NCBI RefSeq assembly: GCF_011386835.1 | Contig: NC_088791.1 | Coordinates: 54,951,498-55,015,497, forward strand | DNA length: 64,000 nt | Direction: 5' to 3' | Source: Chrysemys picta bellii | Taxonomy: Eukaryota; Chordata; Testudines; Emydidae | Shown here: in pieces, positions 48,950-61,200 of the stretch | How positions within the stretch are numbered: the first letter of the stretch is position 1 | Layout of the letters: every line of letters begins with the position of its first letter | Made by a program: the position numbers and the translations under genes | The notes under the pieces: generated by a model | The model's database searches: none | The model's input: the letters and a program-made list of their open reading frames with translations, nothing else | Told to the model about the DNA's origin: nothing

Positions 48950-49560
48950 ATACACAGATGACACAAAGGTATTTAGGTTAGGACCAGAGAGAGAACTAAA
49001 CAAGCCAGTGAATGTACAACACAATAGTAAATGAAATCCCATGTCAGTAAATGCCAAGGACATGATAAAAGTATATAGAGTAAGGAGTGTTACAGAGAGG
49101 GTACATTGGGAAATTCTGTTCTCCCTGTCTCAGACCACGGGAACACAATTACATTCAGTTAAATTAAAAGGTCGGAAATTGAAAACTGTTAAAAGGAAAT
49201 TATTTTTCACATGACATGTAGTTAAACTGTGGAACTCATTCCCACAGGAAATTGTTGAGGACAAGTATTTAGCAAGATTCAAAAATAAATTGGACATTTA
49301 TATGGTTATCAAGAATATCTAGAATTGTCATAATTAAAGATAACATATTTTGGAAGGGGAATTAAACCTTGTGTTATAGGACTTAATCCAATCTCTGTTA
49401 GAGATCAGAATGAAACCAAATGTGTGTGGATGTGGCACATTACCCCACATACTGCAGGGTTCTTACTTCTTCCTCTGAAATGTCCAGTAGTTGCCACTGT
49501 CTTAGACAGGATACTGAACAAGCTAGTCCTGATCCACTCTGGCAATTCCCACATTGCTAT
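48950..49560 (+). mobile_element. Old CR1/L3-like LINE 3' end
   Basis: It starts near acacagatgacacaaagg (a DDTK-type codon run) and continues with aactgtggaactcattccca, caggaaattgttgagg, ttggacatttatatgg, then tgtggcacattaccccacat and a final gatccactctggcaattccc. Order and content match CR1 3' regions. It is old, with no long frame. Confidence 0.6.
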
Positions 49561-49838
49561 TGAGATTGCACAGGAAAGTGTAAATCTGGTATTTTTTAAC
49601 CTTCCGGTGTCTTACTTTGTAATCTAAGTAATCTCCATTGTATGATGTGGTTTGTATGTCATTCCCTAGGGTTTTTTTAAAGTGGTAGTTATCCCAGGGA
49701 GGGCATTGCTGCTAGTGTCAAGTGTTGGATCTGTGGAGGGGTGGTAGTTATAGGGAGCCTGCCCTGGCACTCTCTTTTCTCCCCGCTCTGTTATCTCTCC
49801 TTATTCTGCCCAGGAAGTATGAAGGTCCTGCCCTATAT
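49561..49838. other. Unannotated DNA
   Basis: No recognised feature between the CR1 end and the GC-rich repeat. Confidence 0.5.
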
Positions 49839-50115
49839 CGGTGATCTCCAAACTGTGGGGAGCACCCATCTAGGGGTGCCGATGAATGTTCGGGGGGGGG
49901 GAGGAGGTGCGCAGCAGGGCCTGGGGCAAGCTCCCATAGGGAGCAGGGAGGGAGTGCCACCCAGCCCTGATCTGCCCCCAGCTGCAGCTCTGCCCCCAGC
50001 CACTGCTCCAATCTGCTCCCAGCCCAGTTCTGGCCTCAGCCGTAGCTCCACTCCGCCCACATCCCTAGTTCTGCCCCCAGCACCACTTTCAGTCCAAGCT
50101 TCCCTGCTGAGGAAG
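49839..50115. repeat. GC-rich repeat, probable hAT left end
   Basis: It begins cggtgatctccaaactgtgg, which resembles a CAGTGGTCTCCAAACT hAT terminus, and continues into pyrimidine-rich tandem-like ctgcccccag/ctgctcccag words. No matching right terminus was found, so the end is arbitrary. The 126-codon plus frame 49741-50121 is proline-rich low-complexity translation of this repeat, not a gene. Confidence 0.45.
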
Positions 50116-51553
50116 CCTTGACTGTGCAGTATTGGGGTGAGGGGCAGACAGATTCCATTATTGCTAAGGGTTCACTGAGGCCATGTTCTGGGGGTAGGGA
50201 GGAAGCCTCTTTGGCTCTCCCCTAAACCTCTCCCCTCACTGTTTTGACCACTACCGCAGCCCCCCACTCTTCCCAGTGCAATGTTTCCACTGCTACTGCT
50301 TTGGAGGTGGTGTGAAACCAGTCTTAGGTTATAATGTTTATGGTCACTTATGGGTTTTTTTGGTAGGTTGCTTTTTTCCCCTTGAAGTGTACAACTGAGA
50401 GAATGGAAATGACGATTTCAGCAGTTTTATCTCAACCAAATGTGAATGGAATTTCCTGGGACAATCAAGAGACATGGCTCTTACCCAAATTCTTTGTCCT
50501 TGCCAAATTTCAAAGGCCTGCTTTAAACAATAGAACAATTAGAACTTCTCCTGAAAAAAGACACAAGAATTCTTTGCAATGGAAAAAATTAGGCATTGAA
50601 ATGTAGGCAGTTGGTACCAGCTCTCCCTCTAGTAATAATAAACAAAAACGTACACTTTCCATTAGGTATGTTAGTTACGTATATTTTATACAAATATAGG
50701 AGGTCTGGGTAACAAATGCTCTAGTTAACAATGAGTTCCAATCTCCATTCCGACCCCCCATATTTTCCAGTTTTTCCAGTTGTTAACTTTATTAAACCAA
50801 TTTTGACCAAAAGTTTCTATGCTTCATCTTAGTCTAGATGTGAATTTTTGGATTACAATTTTGCAAAATTAGTTCAGCCATTTTTCAATTGAGTGCGTGT
50901 AAGAGAAACATTTATCTCTCTGTTGTATTCAGAAATTTTGAACACATTCAACTCAGCATTTTGCTAAAGAGAGAAATATCAGCTAGGCTTGGTTGGTACA
51001 TTTCTTTGAGAGAGGAACTTTCTTTGTAGAAAGTTATTTCAGTAGTTCTGAAGTGAGGACTGTTCTGTAGTGGTATATTTCATGCATATTTTGTTGAAAT
51101 TTGTCACACTGTAGCAGTAGATCTTTTTTCTCTTTTACTCTTTTCACTCTAAAAAGCACAAGTGATCTAGAACACAGGAGATGCTGAAACTTTTTAGGTA
51201 AGTGTAATACATTTAACACAATCCCACTGTTTGAGGCAATCTTAGGATTTGACACAACGTTTTTCATATGAGACCCTGTTGAGATTATGTGGATCTCTAA
51301 ATTGAAGTGATTTTGAGACAATCCAGCATTTGTGATGACTGAAATATTGGGATGGCCAATATCTAGTAAGGCTAGATCTAGGAGTTCTGGATTCAGAAAC
51401 CAAAAAGCCATGTCTCAAGGAAATTACAAATTTTGGAAATTAAATAATTATTTCCCCCCTTTTAAAGTCATAACAAAAAATTATTGGCAAACAACCAAGC
51501 AGTAATATAGTGTTAAAGCTGAGATGCTCTGTCACTCTTTAAACTTTATAATG
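50116..51553. other. Unannotated DNA, no gene recognised
   Basis: A 125-codon minus frame (51034-51411) has no recognisable domain or flanking gene structure; I treat it as chance. Otherwise AT-rich and featureless. Confidence 0.45.
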
Positions 51554-51561
51554 TGATATAC

Positions 51562-51863
51562 CAGGGGTCGGCAACCTCTGGCACGCGGCACACAAGGGTA
51601 AGCACCCTGGCGGGCCGGGCCAGTTTGTTTACTCCCACTGGCCGCAGTTCTCCGTCCTAGGCCAATTGGGGCAGCAGGAAGCTGCGGCCAACACATCCCT
51701 CGCCTGCGCCGCTTCCCACAGCCCCCATTGGTCTGGTACGGCGAACCGTGGCCAGTGGGAGCCGCGATCGGCCGAACTTGCTGACACGGCAGGGAAACAA
51801 ACTGGCCTGGCCCGCCAGAGTACTTCCCCTGGCGAACCACGTGCCAGAGGTTGCCGACCCCCG
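51562..51863. mobile_element. Non-autonomous hAT, perfect TSD
   Basis: The TIRs caggggtcggcaacctctgg and ccagaggttgccgacccccg are flanked by the octamer tgatatac on both sides (51554-51561 and 51864-51871). Long inner inverted stretches (cctggcgggccgggcc against tggcccgccag) make most of the 302-bp element foldable. The same family occurs at 43181-43373. It is GC-rich with no coding capacity. Confidence 0.93.
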
Positions 51864-51871
51864 TGATATAC

Positions 51872-52882
51872 CATTGGTCAAATACTGTTCATAATATATT
51901 AATGTAGTACCTTACATAGAGTATACATACTGTAATATCGTGTGCTATTGTGTAATACAGATTGTGTCTAACATGCCAGTTTAGATGATTCTAAATAACA
52001 CAAATTTGAGATTTCCAAAGCAGAATAGTGAATTTATTCATATGCCTGTTGAAATTTATGGACTCCAAAAATCTCAACCCATAATTTCAGTCTTTGATTC
52101 TATAATGTTGATGCAACACCAAACCATCATCTTCTGGTTTGAAACAATAAAGAATATTAGAAAATATCTTTGTTGTGATCTTCTTGGTGTACATTTCTGC
52201 TGTGTGCCATGTATGGATTATTATGAATGAAATTTTGTTTACATTTTTTTAATCATAGGCTCTCAAAAGCTTTAGCGTATGTTGGGGACATGGTTAAGAT
52301 TTCTTCATTTTTATTATTCTCGCAAAGTTAGTTTTTACTGAATGTGAACTAAATTTATCTTGTCTTTCTGTTTTTTTCTTGTTCCTTGCCCCTTAGTTGA
52401 GCAATCTTTGCTCTGAGAAAAAAATGGCAAGGAAGCAATATGTTGTCTGAATGCATTTTGTTCTTCATCATGTTTCAGCTAAAGGGTTTAATTAACAAAT
52501 TATTCTAAATTAAGATGCATGTCTTAAACTTAATGTAGATTTTCTAACTTTTCACTTGTGACTATCTGTGGTTAATCTCAGATTAGCCACTAGTATTCCA
52601 TCTCCAAAATGAACACTGAAATCCTCTTTAGCTTCTGTAATCCCCAAAGTGAGATACTCAATGTGGGGAAAATTTTTAAATACACACACACACTACACAT
52701 CAACTTGTGGATAATACAAAATGGGCGAAGGAACAGAGGGAGATGTTGAATATTTGTCTAAATGGCTGATTTGAAATGTATAAATAAGTAGTTTTAGAAA
52801 GGAGAGTTTCAGAATAGCCAAAAGGAGTTCCATTACAGATCATGGGTGTAGGAATTATTTGTAGAGAATCAAGAGCTTGAGG
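51872..52882. other. AT-rich DNA, no gene recognised
   Basis: No repeat or coding feature is recognised. A CA run lies at 52682-52692. Confidence 0.5.
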
Positions 52883-52884
52883 TA

Positions 52885-53120
52885 CCCTGTTTCCCCGAAA
52901 ATAAGACATCCTCCGAAAATAAGGCCTACTTACAGTTTTGCCTCTCGTTGTAATATAAGGCATCCCCCCGATAATAAGACCTCCCCGATAATAAGGCATC
53001 CACCGATAATAAGGCATTTTTCATTTCTGAAAAATAAGACATCCCCTGAAAATAAGACCTAGCGCATCTTTGGGAGCAAAAATTAATATAAGACACTGTC
53101 TTATTTTCGGGGAAACAGGG
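52885..53120. mobile_element. TA-flanked inverted-repeat MITE with internal repeats
   Basis: The TIRs ccctgtttccccgaaaataa and ttattttcggggaaacaggg are flanked by TA (52883-52884, 53121-53122), as in the Tc1/mariner superfamily. Inside, the unit cgataataaggcatc or cgaaaataagacatc occurs about seven times, an echo of the TIR core. No coding capacity. The minus frames over it translate these tandem units and are not genes. Confidence 0.8.
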
Positions 53121-53122
53121 TA

Positions 53123-54214
53123 CATAGTACAACTACCAAGTCACTTTCTGAAATCAAGATTATCCTGTGTAACTTGTAGATAATTCATTGTCGAAAAGAA
53201 ATCATATACATTTATGATGTATAGATTTGAGTTCCCTATTGATATTTATTTCTTTAGACATTAGTAGAGTTTAAAGCAGACACCAATTGAGAATAAATGG
53301 TAGACAACAATATGAGTTTAAAGGTGAAAAATATTTTTGAAAATTCAGAGGAACTAAGGACATGATGAATACCGATTGCAGTCAGTTGAAATATTCCTGT
53401 TGACTTCAGTGAGCTTTGGCTAAAACCTCAAATGCTGATATGTTAAAATTAAAATATGGAGCAACTGATAAAGAGCTAAAAGAGTGATTTCAAAGGCCAA
53501 AACAACAGTTTGTTGCTATTGTGTACAGTGTTATTGCTTACATAGAGAAATAGCTAGCAGTAACTAAATCCAAATACAGAGAGAGCATTTATTGAAACAT
53601 ACATAAATGAAAATTGACCATTAATCCTCAAGAAGTTAAGAAGAAGTGGCATGAGTATTGAGAGAGTTTGTGGAATGGAGGAGGTTAAATCAACAGCCTT
53701 CTGGCAGACCCAGTCTGAAAGTTCAGTGGTAAAGAAGAGTACAGAAGTAGTAAAAATTAAACACCCCTTAACCAGATGAAAAATACATTGCAAACTAAAA
53801 TAAGTGACTTCAGAACACTGCTGTACACTTATTTTTGAGAAATAAATAGAAAAAGCAAACATTGTAGCATGAAACTATATAAAAACTGACATATGGGGAA
53901 AATGACTCTTAAAAAGTATGGATGTTGCTAATGACTAATAGTAAACCAGTGAAACGTTAAAAAAAATCAGTGGCAAAAATTGCTAAACTGCTCACATTCA
54001 ACCAAGAAGATTAAAAGAATAGAAAACGAGGGGAATTTCACTGAGGAATGCAAAGCCTAGAGGGGAAAACACTTTGGTGTTCTGAATGTGCAAAAAGTAT
54101 CATATGTTAAAGTATGTTGCTGCATATATAACCCCAGAATTTGACCAAACGAAACTACAGCCATGTTGGGTATATTTAGACACCATTGATTAAAAGCAGA
54201 ACCCCACAGAGCTA
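53123..54214. other. AT-rich DNA, no gene recognised
   Basis: A 102-codon minus frame (53554-53862) is featureless. No recognised repeat. Confidence 0.45.
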
Positions 54215-54870
54215 GGAATAATTGTTAGGACATTTATAAGCAAGGCCAAATTGCTGCCGTTGCAGTTTTGCTAATCGGAATGGAAGGAGCTGAAAAGAGT
54301 TAATAAGCTATAAAAATGGGGAAAGTAAGTGCATAGTGACCTTGGTTCTAAGTACCCCTGACATATAAGTTTTATTGTTGTTGCAATTAAAAATATTAAA
54401 AATGTTTTGCTAATAAAAATAATAAGCAATTGTTAAAGTTAAAAGAATTAGTAAACCCAGTACGGGTTACAGTGGTAACTCACTAGGGGTTACTATAAAA
54501 TATATGTTTTATAAAAGTTAGCTATAAAAAATCAAGTAAAAATAAACACCTCAGAGCAGTCCAAGGGAGCTTTTCTTCAATCAAGGAGCTAACACGTAAA
54601 CTCCTCATCAGCTGAATGGAAGGAAGGTCCCCCACCCCCACCCCCAGAAACCCAGCTGGTCATCGCTTGAAACCATCTCAGTCTTTGGGTAACTATGCTT
54701 GGTGGGGGGGAGGGAGTTGTAAGTATATAGCATATATGTGTGTGTGCTTAAAACCTAATAAAAAGTAGTTTTAGGTAAAAACACTCTGGTTTGTATTAAT
54801 TATTTATTAGACAGAAGAGTTGTGTCCCCACTGATTTATTCCTGACACCACCTGAAAAGTTACCACTGCT
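54215..54870 (+). mobile_element. Possible solo LTR
   Basis: It carries LTR-like order: a G/C-rich segment with aacccagctggtcatcgctt and atctcagtctttgggtaact, a TG run, then cttaaaacctaataaaaagt (polyadenylation-like at 54756-54761), and after about 70 bp a tgtccccactgatttattcc and cctgacacca segment. No retroviral coding sequence is present. Ends and target duplication were not found; family is by general resemblance only. Confidence 0.35.
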
Positions 54871-57038
54871 TTGGGTTCTGAAAACCATGGGTAACACATG
54901 TTTATGTAGCAAAATGTTTACAATTTGGCATTAAAAGTCTTTTATTTTCTTTTATTGATGTATAGTGTGTTTGAAATTAACAGCAGCACTGGGCACTTAA
55001 TGTTCTCCATTTAGCCATAGAGCAATGACCAGGGTAAGCTTCTTCACTCCAGTGTGTCTTGACCCTCACATGGAGCAGTCAACCCTAAGGTGAGGTGTGG
55101 GGGAGAGAAAGAGGTTCAATCTCCAGTCCATTCAATGTTTTGGGTTGCTGCTGAGAATGCCAGCAACAAATGCCAAACAATGTCAACTGTGGCGTGAACA
55201 GCTGTCTATTGGGAATGTATCAGAAATTACCAACTTAGTTAGCTTTGGCTAATGGCTTTCAGTCAATATTGATCTGGGCTGGATAATAACTAGTTACTTA
55301 CAGATTAACAGTTCAATATGCCATTTTCAATTCTCTGAGCCACCTAGTTTCCTAAAAAAATAGGAATAATAAATATATATAAACTTTAGTTAAATTAAAT
55401 GTTTTCTGTTTCATACCATATATATTTAATGATAGAAACTATCTATATTAACTATAAGAAGCTACACTGTTGTGTATGCTGTTTTGTAGTGCTTGTGTGT
55501 ACATTGCAGTGATAAGTAGAAGAAAAATTGTCCCAATACTCTCTGTAGAATGTATAGTGACATAGTTGCTGTAGATAGTCATTTATTAGCCTATATTTAT
55601 AAAATATTTTTGAATTCGTTTATTTTCTGTATAGCATTGGAGTAATCTTGATTTATTTTTCTATTCATCCTTAAAGGAATAGAAGCTGAACTGTATAGTT
55701 AAGCCATGTTAACATCTTTTTGCAGACTGTTAACATGGGCATGCGTTGCATATTGTAAAAGGAGTTAAAAGGTGTAGTCAGAGAATTTAGCTGGAAGACA
55801 TTTTTAACACTGGTTGGGTTCATTTCCTTTAATGTCTCTATACTGGAGATATTTAGCATTTATAGACATCATACCCTTGTAATTGAACTTGCATGAATCA
55901 TTTATTTACAAGGTTGCATTTACAGATAATGTATGTCAAGGGAATTCACTTTTTATTACAGCTGATGCAGCCATTATGATGTCATAATATTCACTGGCAT
56001 AGAGAGATTGCTGGAATAGAACTTTCATCTCTTAAATCTGTGGTTATCTACTGGTCTGGTCAAAACTGATGTTTCTGTTTTGGAAATGTATAAGAGTATA
56101 TGAGTAGTTGATGGTGTTGCAGTCTGCAGACCTTGTGCAGCTTGTTGGAAAACTGCCAAGCAAAAATTATAAACACTATATACATCTAAGAGATTAAATG
56201 AGAACACATAGGTCTTCAAATTAAATTCTAAGGACATTATTTGAGGAGAAAAATGCTAGAAATATGAGTAATATCTTCATTAGAATAGTATCGAACTGAA
56301 TTACTGAACTGAATTACTTGGTTTCAAAGCTGGTATTCTGATTTAAGTGGGAATATCTCATAGGGTTAAATTGTACATTTATTTCTGTAGCTTGGCATCC
56401 CCTCACTTTGGATTCCCCTTTTGGACAGGACACTCAAGGTAGTGGAGAGGAAGAACAGGTAGAGGAGTCTTTCTAGGACCCCACACTGAAGGCACTCCCT
56501 TTTTTTCTGAGGACACTTGCTAATCCTGGGTCCATTTCCTGGATCAGTGGAGCCCTTGAGGCTTCTGTGCCTCTGGTAGGCCCCAGGCCTCTCCCCCAAG
56601 TAGACAAGGAGCCCTCTCCTTGTTGGGTGTCCACCTCTTCTAATCCCTCCTCAATAATCAGTTCTATAGTTATATTTTTCCAGCCTTGATGAAGGCAGTT
56701 CCCCATTCCTCTTCTCTCCCCTTCATTCTGAAAGCAGACCTTCATAAGGATGGAGACTATGACTTAAAGCCAGTGCCCTGCCCCTCTCACCTCTCTTGCC
56801 CTCCTCACACTCCACCTGCAGAGGACTCCATCTGCTTCAGTACCAATTCACATCCATGATGATATGCAAAATCATCCCTTTCCCTGGGTATCTATCTCCT
56901 AAACTGAGACTCCTGGCACTTCTCTTCAGGGTGCTTGGCGGACATTTTGGAAGCAGAATCCAGAGATGTTTCTAAGAAGTCTGTTCCAATTCTGGCCTCT
57001 CAGTTGTTCTCCAGAGCCCTTTTCTTTGTTCCAAGCAG

Positions 57039-57040
<2 letters not shown>
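54871..57040. other. Unannotated DNA, no gene recognised
   Basis: AT-rich to about 56360, then a C/T-richer stretch (56380-57000) with two overlapping minus frames of 77 and 90 codons lacking domains. The C/T-rich part may be an unrecognised repeat or an old retrocopy; nothing in it identifies a parent. Confidence 0.4.

Positions 57041-57069
<29 letters not shown>
57041..57069. repeat. Poly-T tract of 29
   Basis: A pure T run at 57041-57069. On the minus strand it is a poly-A of 29, which could be the tail of a retroposed minus-strand copy of the C/T-rich 56380-57040 region or just a slippage run. Confidence 0.9.
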
Positions 57070-57071
<2 letters not shown>

Positions 57072-58685
57072 AGTCTTAAGGCTGCTTTCTAAAATGATGG
57101 GAGCTGATCTTCTATCAACAGAGCACTACTTCCTTCCTTCTACTTCTTTGCCCAACCTCAACTCTCCTCCCTCCTTCAGGCCATTCAGTTAGGTTGTCAT
57201 TAATTTTCTGTTCCTGTCCCAGGCTGATATTGCTAATCAGAAGCATTGTGCACACTAGATCACCAAGCCACAGAAAAACGATTAGTAGGTAGATAATGTG
57301 TATAGGGCATCTTTTACTGAAGGATTTCAAAACACTGTACACACTTAAACTGTACAGAGAGATCACTTTGTCCACCTCTGAAATGCAGCCATCTCTGGAG
57401 TGAAACATTGTATGTGTTTAGCCATCCATAACAACCCAACACAGCAGATTAGGATAAGAAATGAATAATATATAATAATAACATACAAGTAGACCACTTG
57501 ACAAGGTGGGTGAGAGAAGGGGAAGGGTAAACTTCACATCACTGTGCTGCGATTGGACGGTCATTTGCTATGAACAAAAAGCAGCTTGCTGGTCAAATTT
57601 AATGACATGGAAAATGTTTGATAGCTCAGCTCTGTTCTTTCATCTGATATGATATTATCAAACAGTCACTAGTTTCATAATATTATTTATGAAGTGTTCC
57701 CTTCCCATCTGCTAAACAGCTTGTGGTGCTGTAGTCACAGTTAAAACAGAATAGTTAAACTGCCTTTTTATTTAAAAAAAATCTATTATATTTATAGAAA
57801 CTAAATCATCAGAAGTCCAACTAAGTGGCAACTTGTTTTTAAACGGGAAAATTCAATGGGTTATAGAGATGAAAATTTAGATCATATTTGAATAAATAGT
57901 GCCTTCTGATACTTTTTAAAATCTAAGAGGCTTATGCAGGAGGAGTGAAAGTGTTGGCAGGTAAGAGTAATATATCATCTCCAAAGAAGCATTTTCTTAA
58001 AAACAGCACATAAATCTCTAAGAATGTCTGCTTTTGAGAAGCTTACTTTGAGTTGTATTATCTCTGGTCAGACTTTGACCCTTTTTCTGAGTAGTCCAAA
58101 TACTAGTTTAATTGCTTAGTCAGATGTATCCTTTCACCACTGATAGGTAAGATGAGAGAAAAATATAGTCTTATTTCCATTAGCCGTCACCTTACAGAGC
58201 ATCTGCTTTCTAAGATTTGCTGACTTAATTTTAAAACAGTTCCAGGCAAGCATACAGGAAAATTTAAGTAAGAACTATCATAAGTAAATTAATTTGAATG
58301 ATATTAGCTCAGACCACCAGTCATCAAATGGTACTTTATACTTACTGCTCTGTCCAATTGTTGACATGGTTGTTCTCAAGTGAAATGCAGGACTCGAAAG
58401 GAGCAATCCTTCGCCTTTAGATAGAGAAGGTCTACAGCTTATATTCTTGATAAGATAAAATGTTCATACAAGTGTGCCATGCATCTGTCTCATGTATTTT
58501 TCTCTGTGTATATATACACACAAGTATTATATTATTCTCTCTGTGTGTGTATATAAATAGCATTTTACAGTATATGTTTATGTGTAATGCAGATAGTCAT
58601 GCTTATAGTTAAGGTTGCCTGACACTTTCCATTCGTAAGACACTATTTTCACTTGCTTATAACTTTGCCAAATATACACTATTCA
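57070..58685. other. AT-rich DNA with enhancer-like texture
   Basis: No gene. The stretch 57540-57760 lacks repeat words and carries gctgcgattggacggtcatt, aatttaatgacatgg and ataatattatttatgaag, a texture seen in conserved non-coding DNA. TG/TA simple runs occur at 58505-58560. Confidence 0.35.
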
Positions 58686-58689
58686 GGCT

Positions 58690-59180
58690 GATATTTTCCA
58701 TTCTGGGTGTCTGCCTCTGGGTGAATTTTTTGGGGAGCTTTTAGTTAAAACAGTCACTTCTGAGAATGTTGTTTTATCCATGTTAAAAATATTTTTACAA
58801 ATGTTTTGTTGACAAGCTGTAGTATCTGCATGCTTTAGAGCAGGGACTTGGAATTTGGCTCTAGTGAGCATGTGTGCACTGAGATTTCTCAAAGGCTTAC
58901 AATTGGCTAAATGTGGGTGATTTTTCATGGGGACAGCAAAAGGCATATTCCTGACACCCTGGTGACCCCCATCAGATTTAAAGCTTCTGAATGAAAACAT
59001 AAGAATTTTTCTAACCTGGGCAAAAAAAATTTTTTTTCTAATCTCATTCTTGGAAAGGGCTGAACCATTTTAACCAAAATTTACAAATCAGTCTGAGACA
59101 GACTGAATGGACCCATCGTGGAAAATTTCAGTCTTTGTGGTTAAAGCATGGCAGAGTTATAAGCAACTGAAAACAGCATC
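58690..59180. repeat. Unnamed interspersed repeat, probable
   Basis: The phrases cctggtgacccccatcagat, aatctcattcttggaaaggg and gcagagttataagcaactga recall a reptile repeat I have seen but cannot name. I saw no termini and no duplication. Class unknown. Confidence 0.35.
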
Positions 59181-60544
59181 TTATAATGGAAGGTGTTGGG
59201 CAATCTAAACTACAGGTGAAGATATTAACTCCAATGATAATTTAGTATGTCTGTTTTATATATAGTATATATTCCATAGTTTAACATTGAGAACTGCTTT
59301 AACATAGAGTAAAGGCTGCTGATGCACATTCCTAAGTAACACAAACACTAGAAATACAGAAAATCTGCAGTTAAGAATCTGTCTACTGTGCTTTTTTATA
59401 ACGTGCTGCATTGTAAATAGCAAATGAATAATGGACAATAGGATCTTAGGAAGAGGAAGCAATATCTACCTGAAATATTGTCATTTGAGACTGAGGTTAA
59501 CTATCTCTTTATTAGCAAAACTTTTCTGTAATAGTCAAAAATATTACTGTATATTGAATAGCTCTAATCCCTGCTTAGCTTCTAATTCTAATCACTTCCA
59601 ATTATCTCAGTTAAGAAAAACGCTATAGTTAGTTCAATTCATAATCCACAGTATTTGTAGGTTAACTGTTACAATATAGCACTTTTTCTGCAGAGAAGGG
59701 TTAAAGCCCATCTGAAATTGAAAACAGATCAATCAGGTGGTTCATCAGTAATTACATAATATCTCCTGCAGTGCTACACATGACCTGAGACTTTGGAGAG
59801 CATGAGCTCACCCTGGGAGGTAGACATACAAAGCAGAGTGGAATTAGAATCTTTCTTTGTAGCTAGAATTGTCCTGCTAATTTATTTAGCCAAGAATTCT
59901 AAAACCTACAGTGACACTTTAAAACGCCAGCAAGTAGTGGGACACTTTAAAACTCCAGATTTCCATCTCAAAATATGTTTCTAAATTGGAATAAAAATTG
60001 AGAAAATAAGTATATTAGAAATAAAATAGAACTAAATTGGGGGTCATGTTACTTTCTTGGGTGGTGATGGAAATCTTTTCCTTTGTCTTAAGTATGCAGT
60101 TGTAGATTGTCACCATAACTCATCTAGCACCAAACAAAAAGTCTATCCTAGCATTTTAAGGTTAGCTCACCCTTTCGTTATAGATGCATGGCTAGAAAGG
60201 GTTAAACATCCTGCAAAAAATAACCCTCAAAAAACATGTAGGGAGATATTTGTGTTTTTGTGTATTTACATATATATGAGTAGTGTCGACAATGTAATCA
60301 ACAGTCCCTTTCCATGCTGTATTCTGATAATTCAGAGATCAAAAGAACATCCTAGCATTTAAATGAGTTGTAAACATGGGATATCTCTGTATTCATCTCT
60401 CTTTGAGATGTATAGCAAATAATCTGTGAATGGTGGAGGAACAAGCAAATTGCCTTATGTTAATTCTATAGCTAAGTACAGATGATGGGTCTCCTTCAAA
60501 GCCATGCTAATTACCTTTTGAACTCCAACTTGTCAAAAAGGACA
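59181..60544. other. AT-rich DNA, no gene recognised
   Basis: Short featureless frames only. No named repeat. Confidence 0.5.
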
Positions 60545-61200
60545 TGAAATTAGATAAAAGATCCTTGGGTCCTGATTCCATTATTTCAGATCTGCTTAGG
60601 CTTCATCAGGGGAAGTTTGAGTTGCAAGAGTGAGGTCCCAGTTATGCTGGTTCGCCCTGAATATGAGATTTGGACATTGGACTATAACCTATGGACTATT
60701 TCTGAAAGAACTCTTTGCAGCTACAAAGCTCATGATCTATGCTATGAATCTGCAGCTAAATGAATTGAACTCAGGTCTGTATGTATATTGATCTTTATCC
60801 ATACTCTCTCTCTCTCTTTTGTTTTTTAATAAAGTTTAGTTTAGTTAACAAGAATTGGCTGTAGTGTGTATACGGGTAAAATCTGGAATATTCAATAACC
60901 TGGGAGGTAATGTGTCTGATCTTTTGGGATTGGTAGAACCTTTTCTTTTTTATGATGAAATAAGATTTTCAGGAATCTTCATCATATTTGACTGGATGGA
61001 GGCCTGAGTCTGGATCACTTAAAGGGACTGTGTTGTTTTGACTTCTGAGTAACCAGTAAGGTAATAAAGAAGCTGCTTAATGCTGGCTTGGTAAATCTAA
61101 GTATTGGAATATCCACGAGCTTTATTGGGATTGTCTGTCCCAATCTTTACAGTTCACCCTAATTGAGTGACCATAGCTGGTCCTAGTGACAGACACTATT
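60545..61200 (+). mobile_element. Possible solo LTR or LTR-like repeat
   Basis: A pyrimidine run (ctctctctctcttttg, 60807-60822) is followed by ttttttaataaagtttagtt with AATAAA at 60829-60834, and then about 350 bp of U5-like sequence including aacctgggaggtaatgtgtc and aatctaagtattggaat. Polyadenylation signal placement and length fit an LTR. No TG...CA ends or duplication could be fixed and no viral gene is present. Confidence 0.4.

Noticed and set aside
49741..50121. 126-codon proline-rich open frame
   Set aside because: It is a low-complexity translation of a GC-rich interspersed repeat that begins with a hAT-like terminus; no domain or gene structure.
51034..51411. 125-codon minus frame
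   Set aside because: No domain, no neighbouring exon and ordinary AT-rich composition; a frame of this length is plausible by chance in 64 kb.
52700..53132. Minus frames with PYYR/SYF repeats resembling a repeat protein
   Set aside because: The repeats translate the tandem TIR-core units of the 52885-53120 element.
54215..54870. Full endogenous retrovirus
   Set aside because: No gag, pol or env sequence is found on either side; at most a solo LTR.
60589..60616. Reverse-strand ctgatgaag as a second hammerhead
   Set aside because: No stem II or gaaa box follows at the required spacing.
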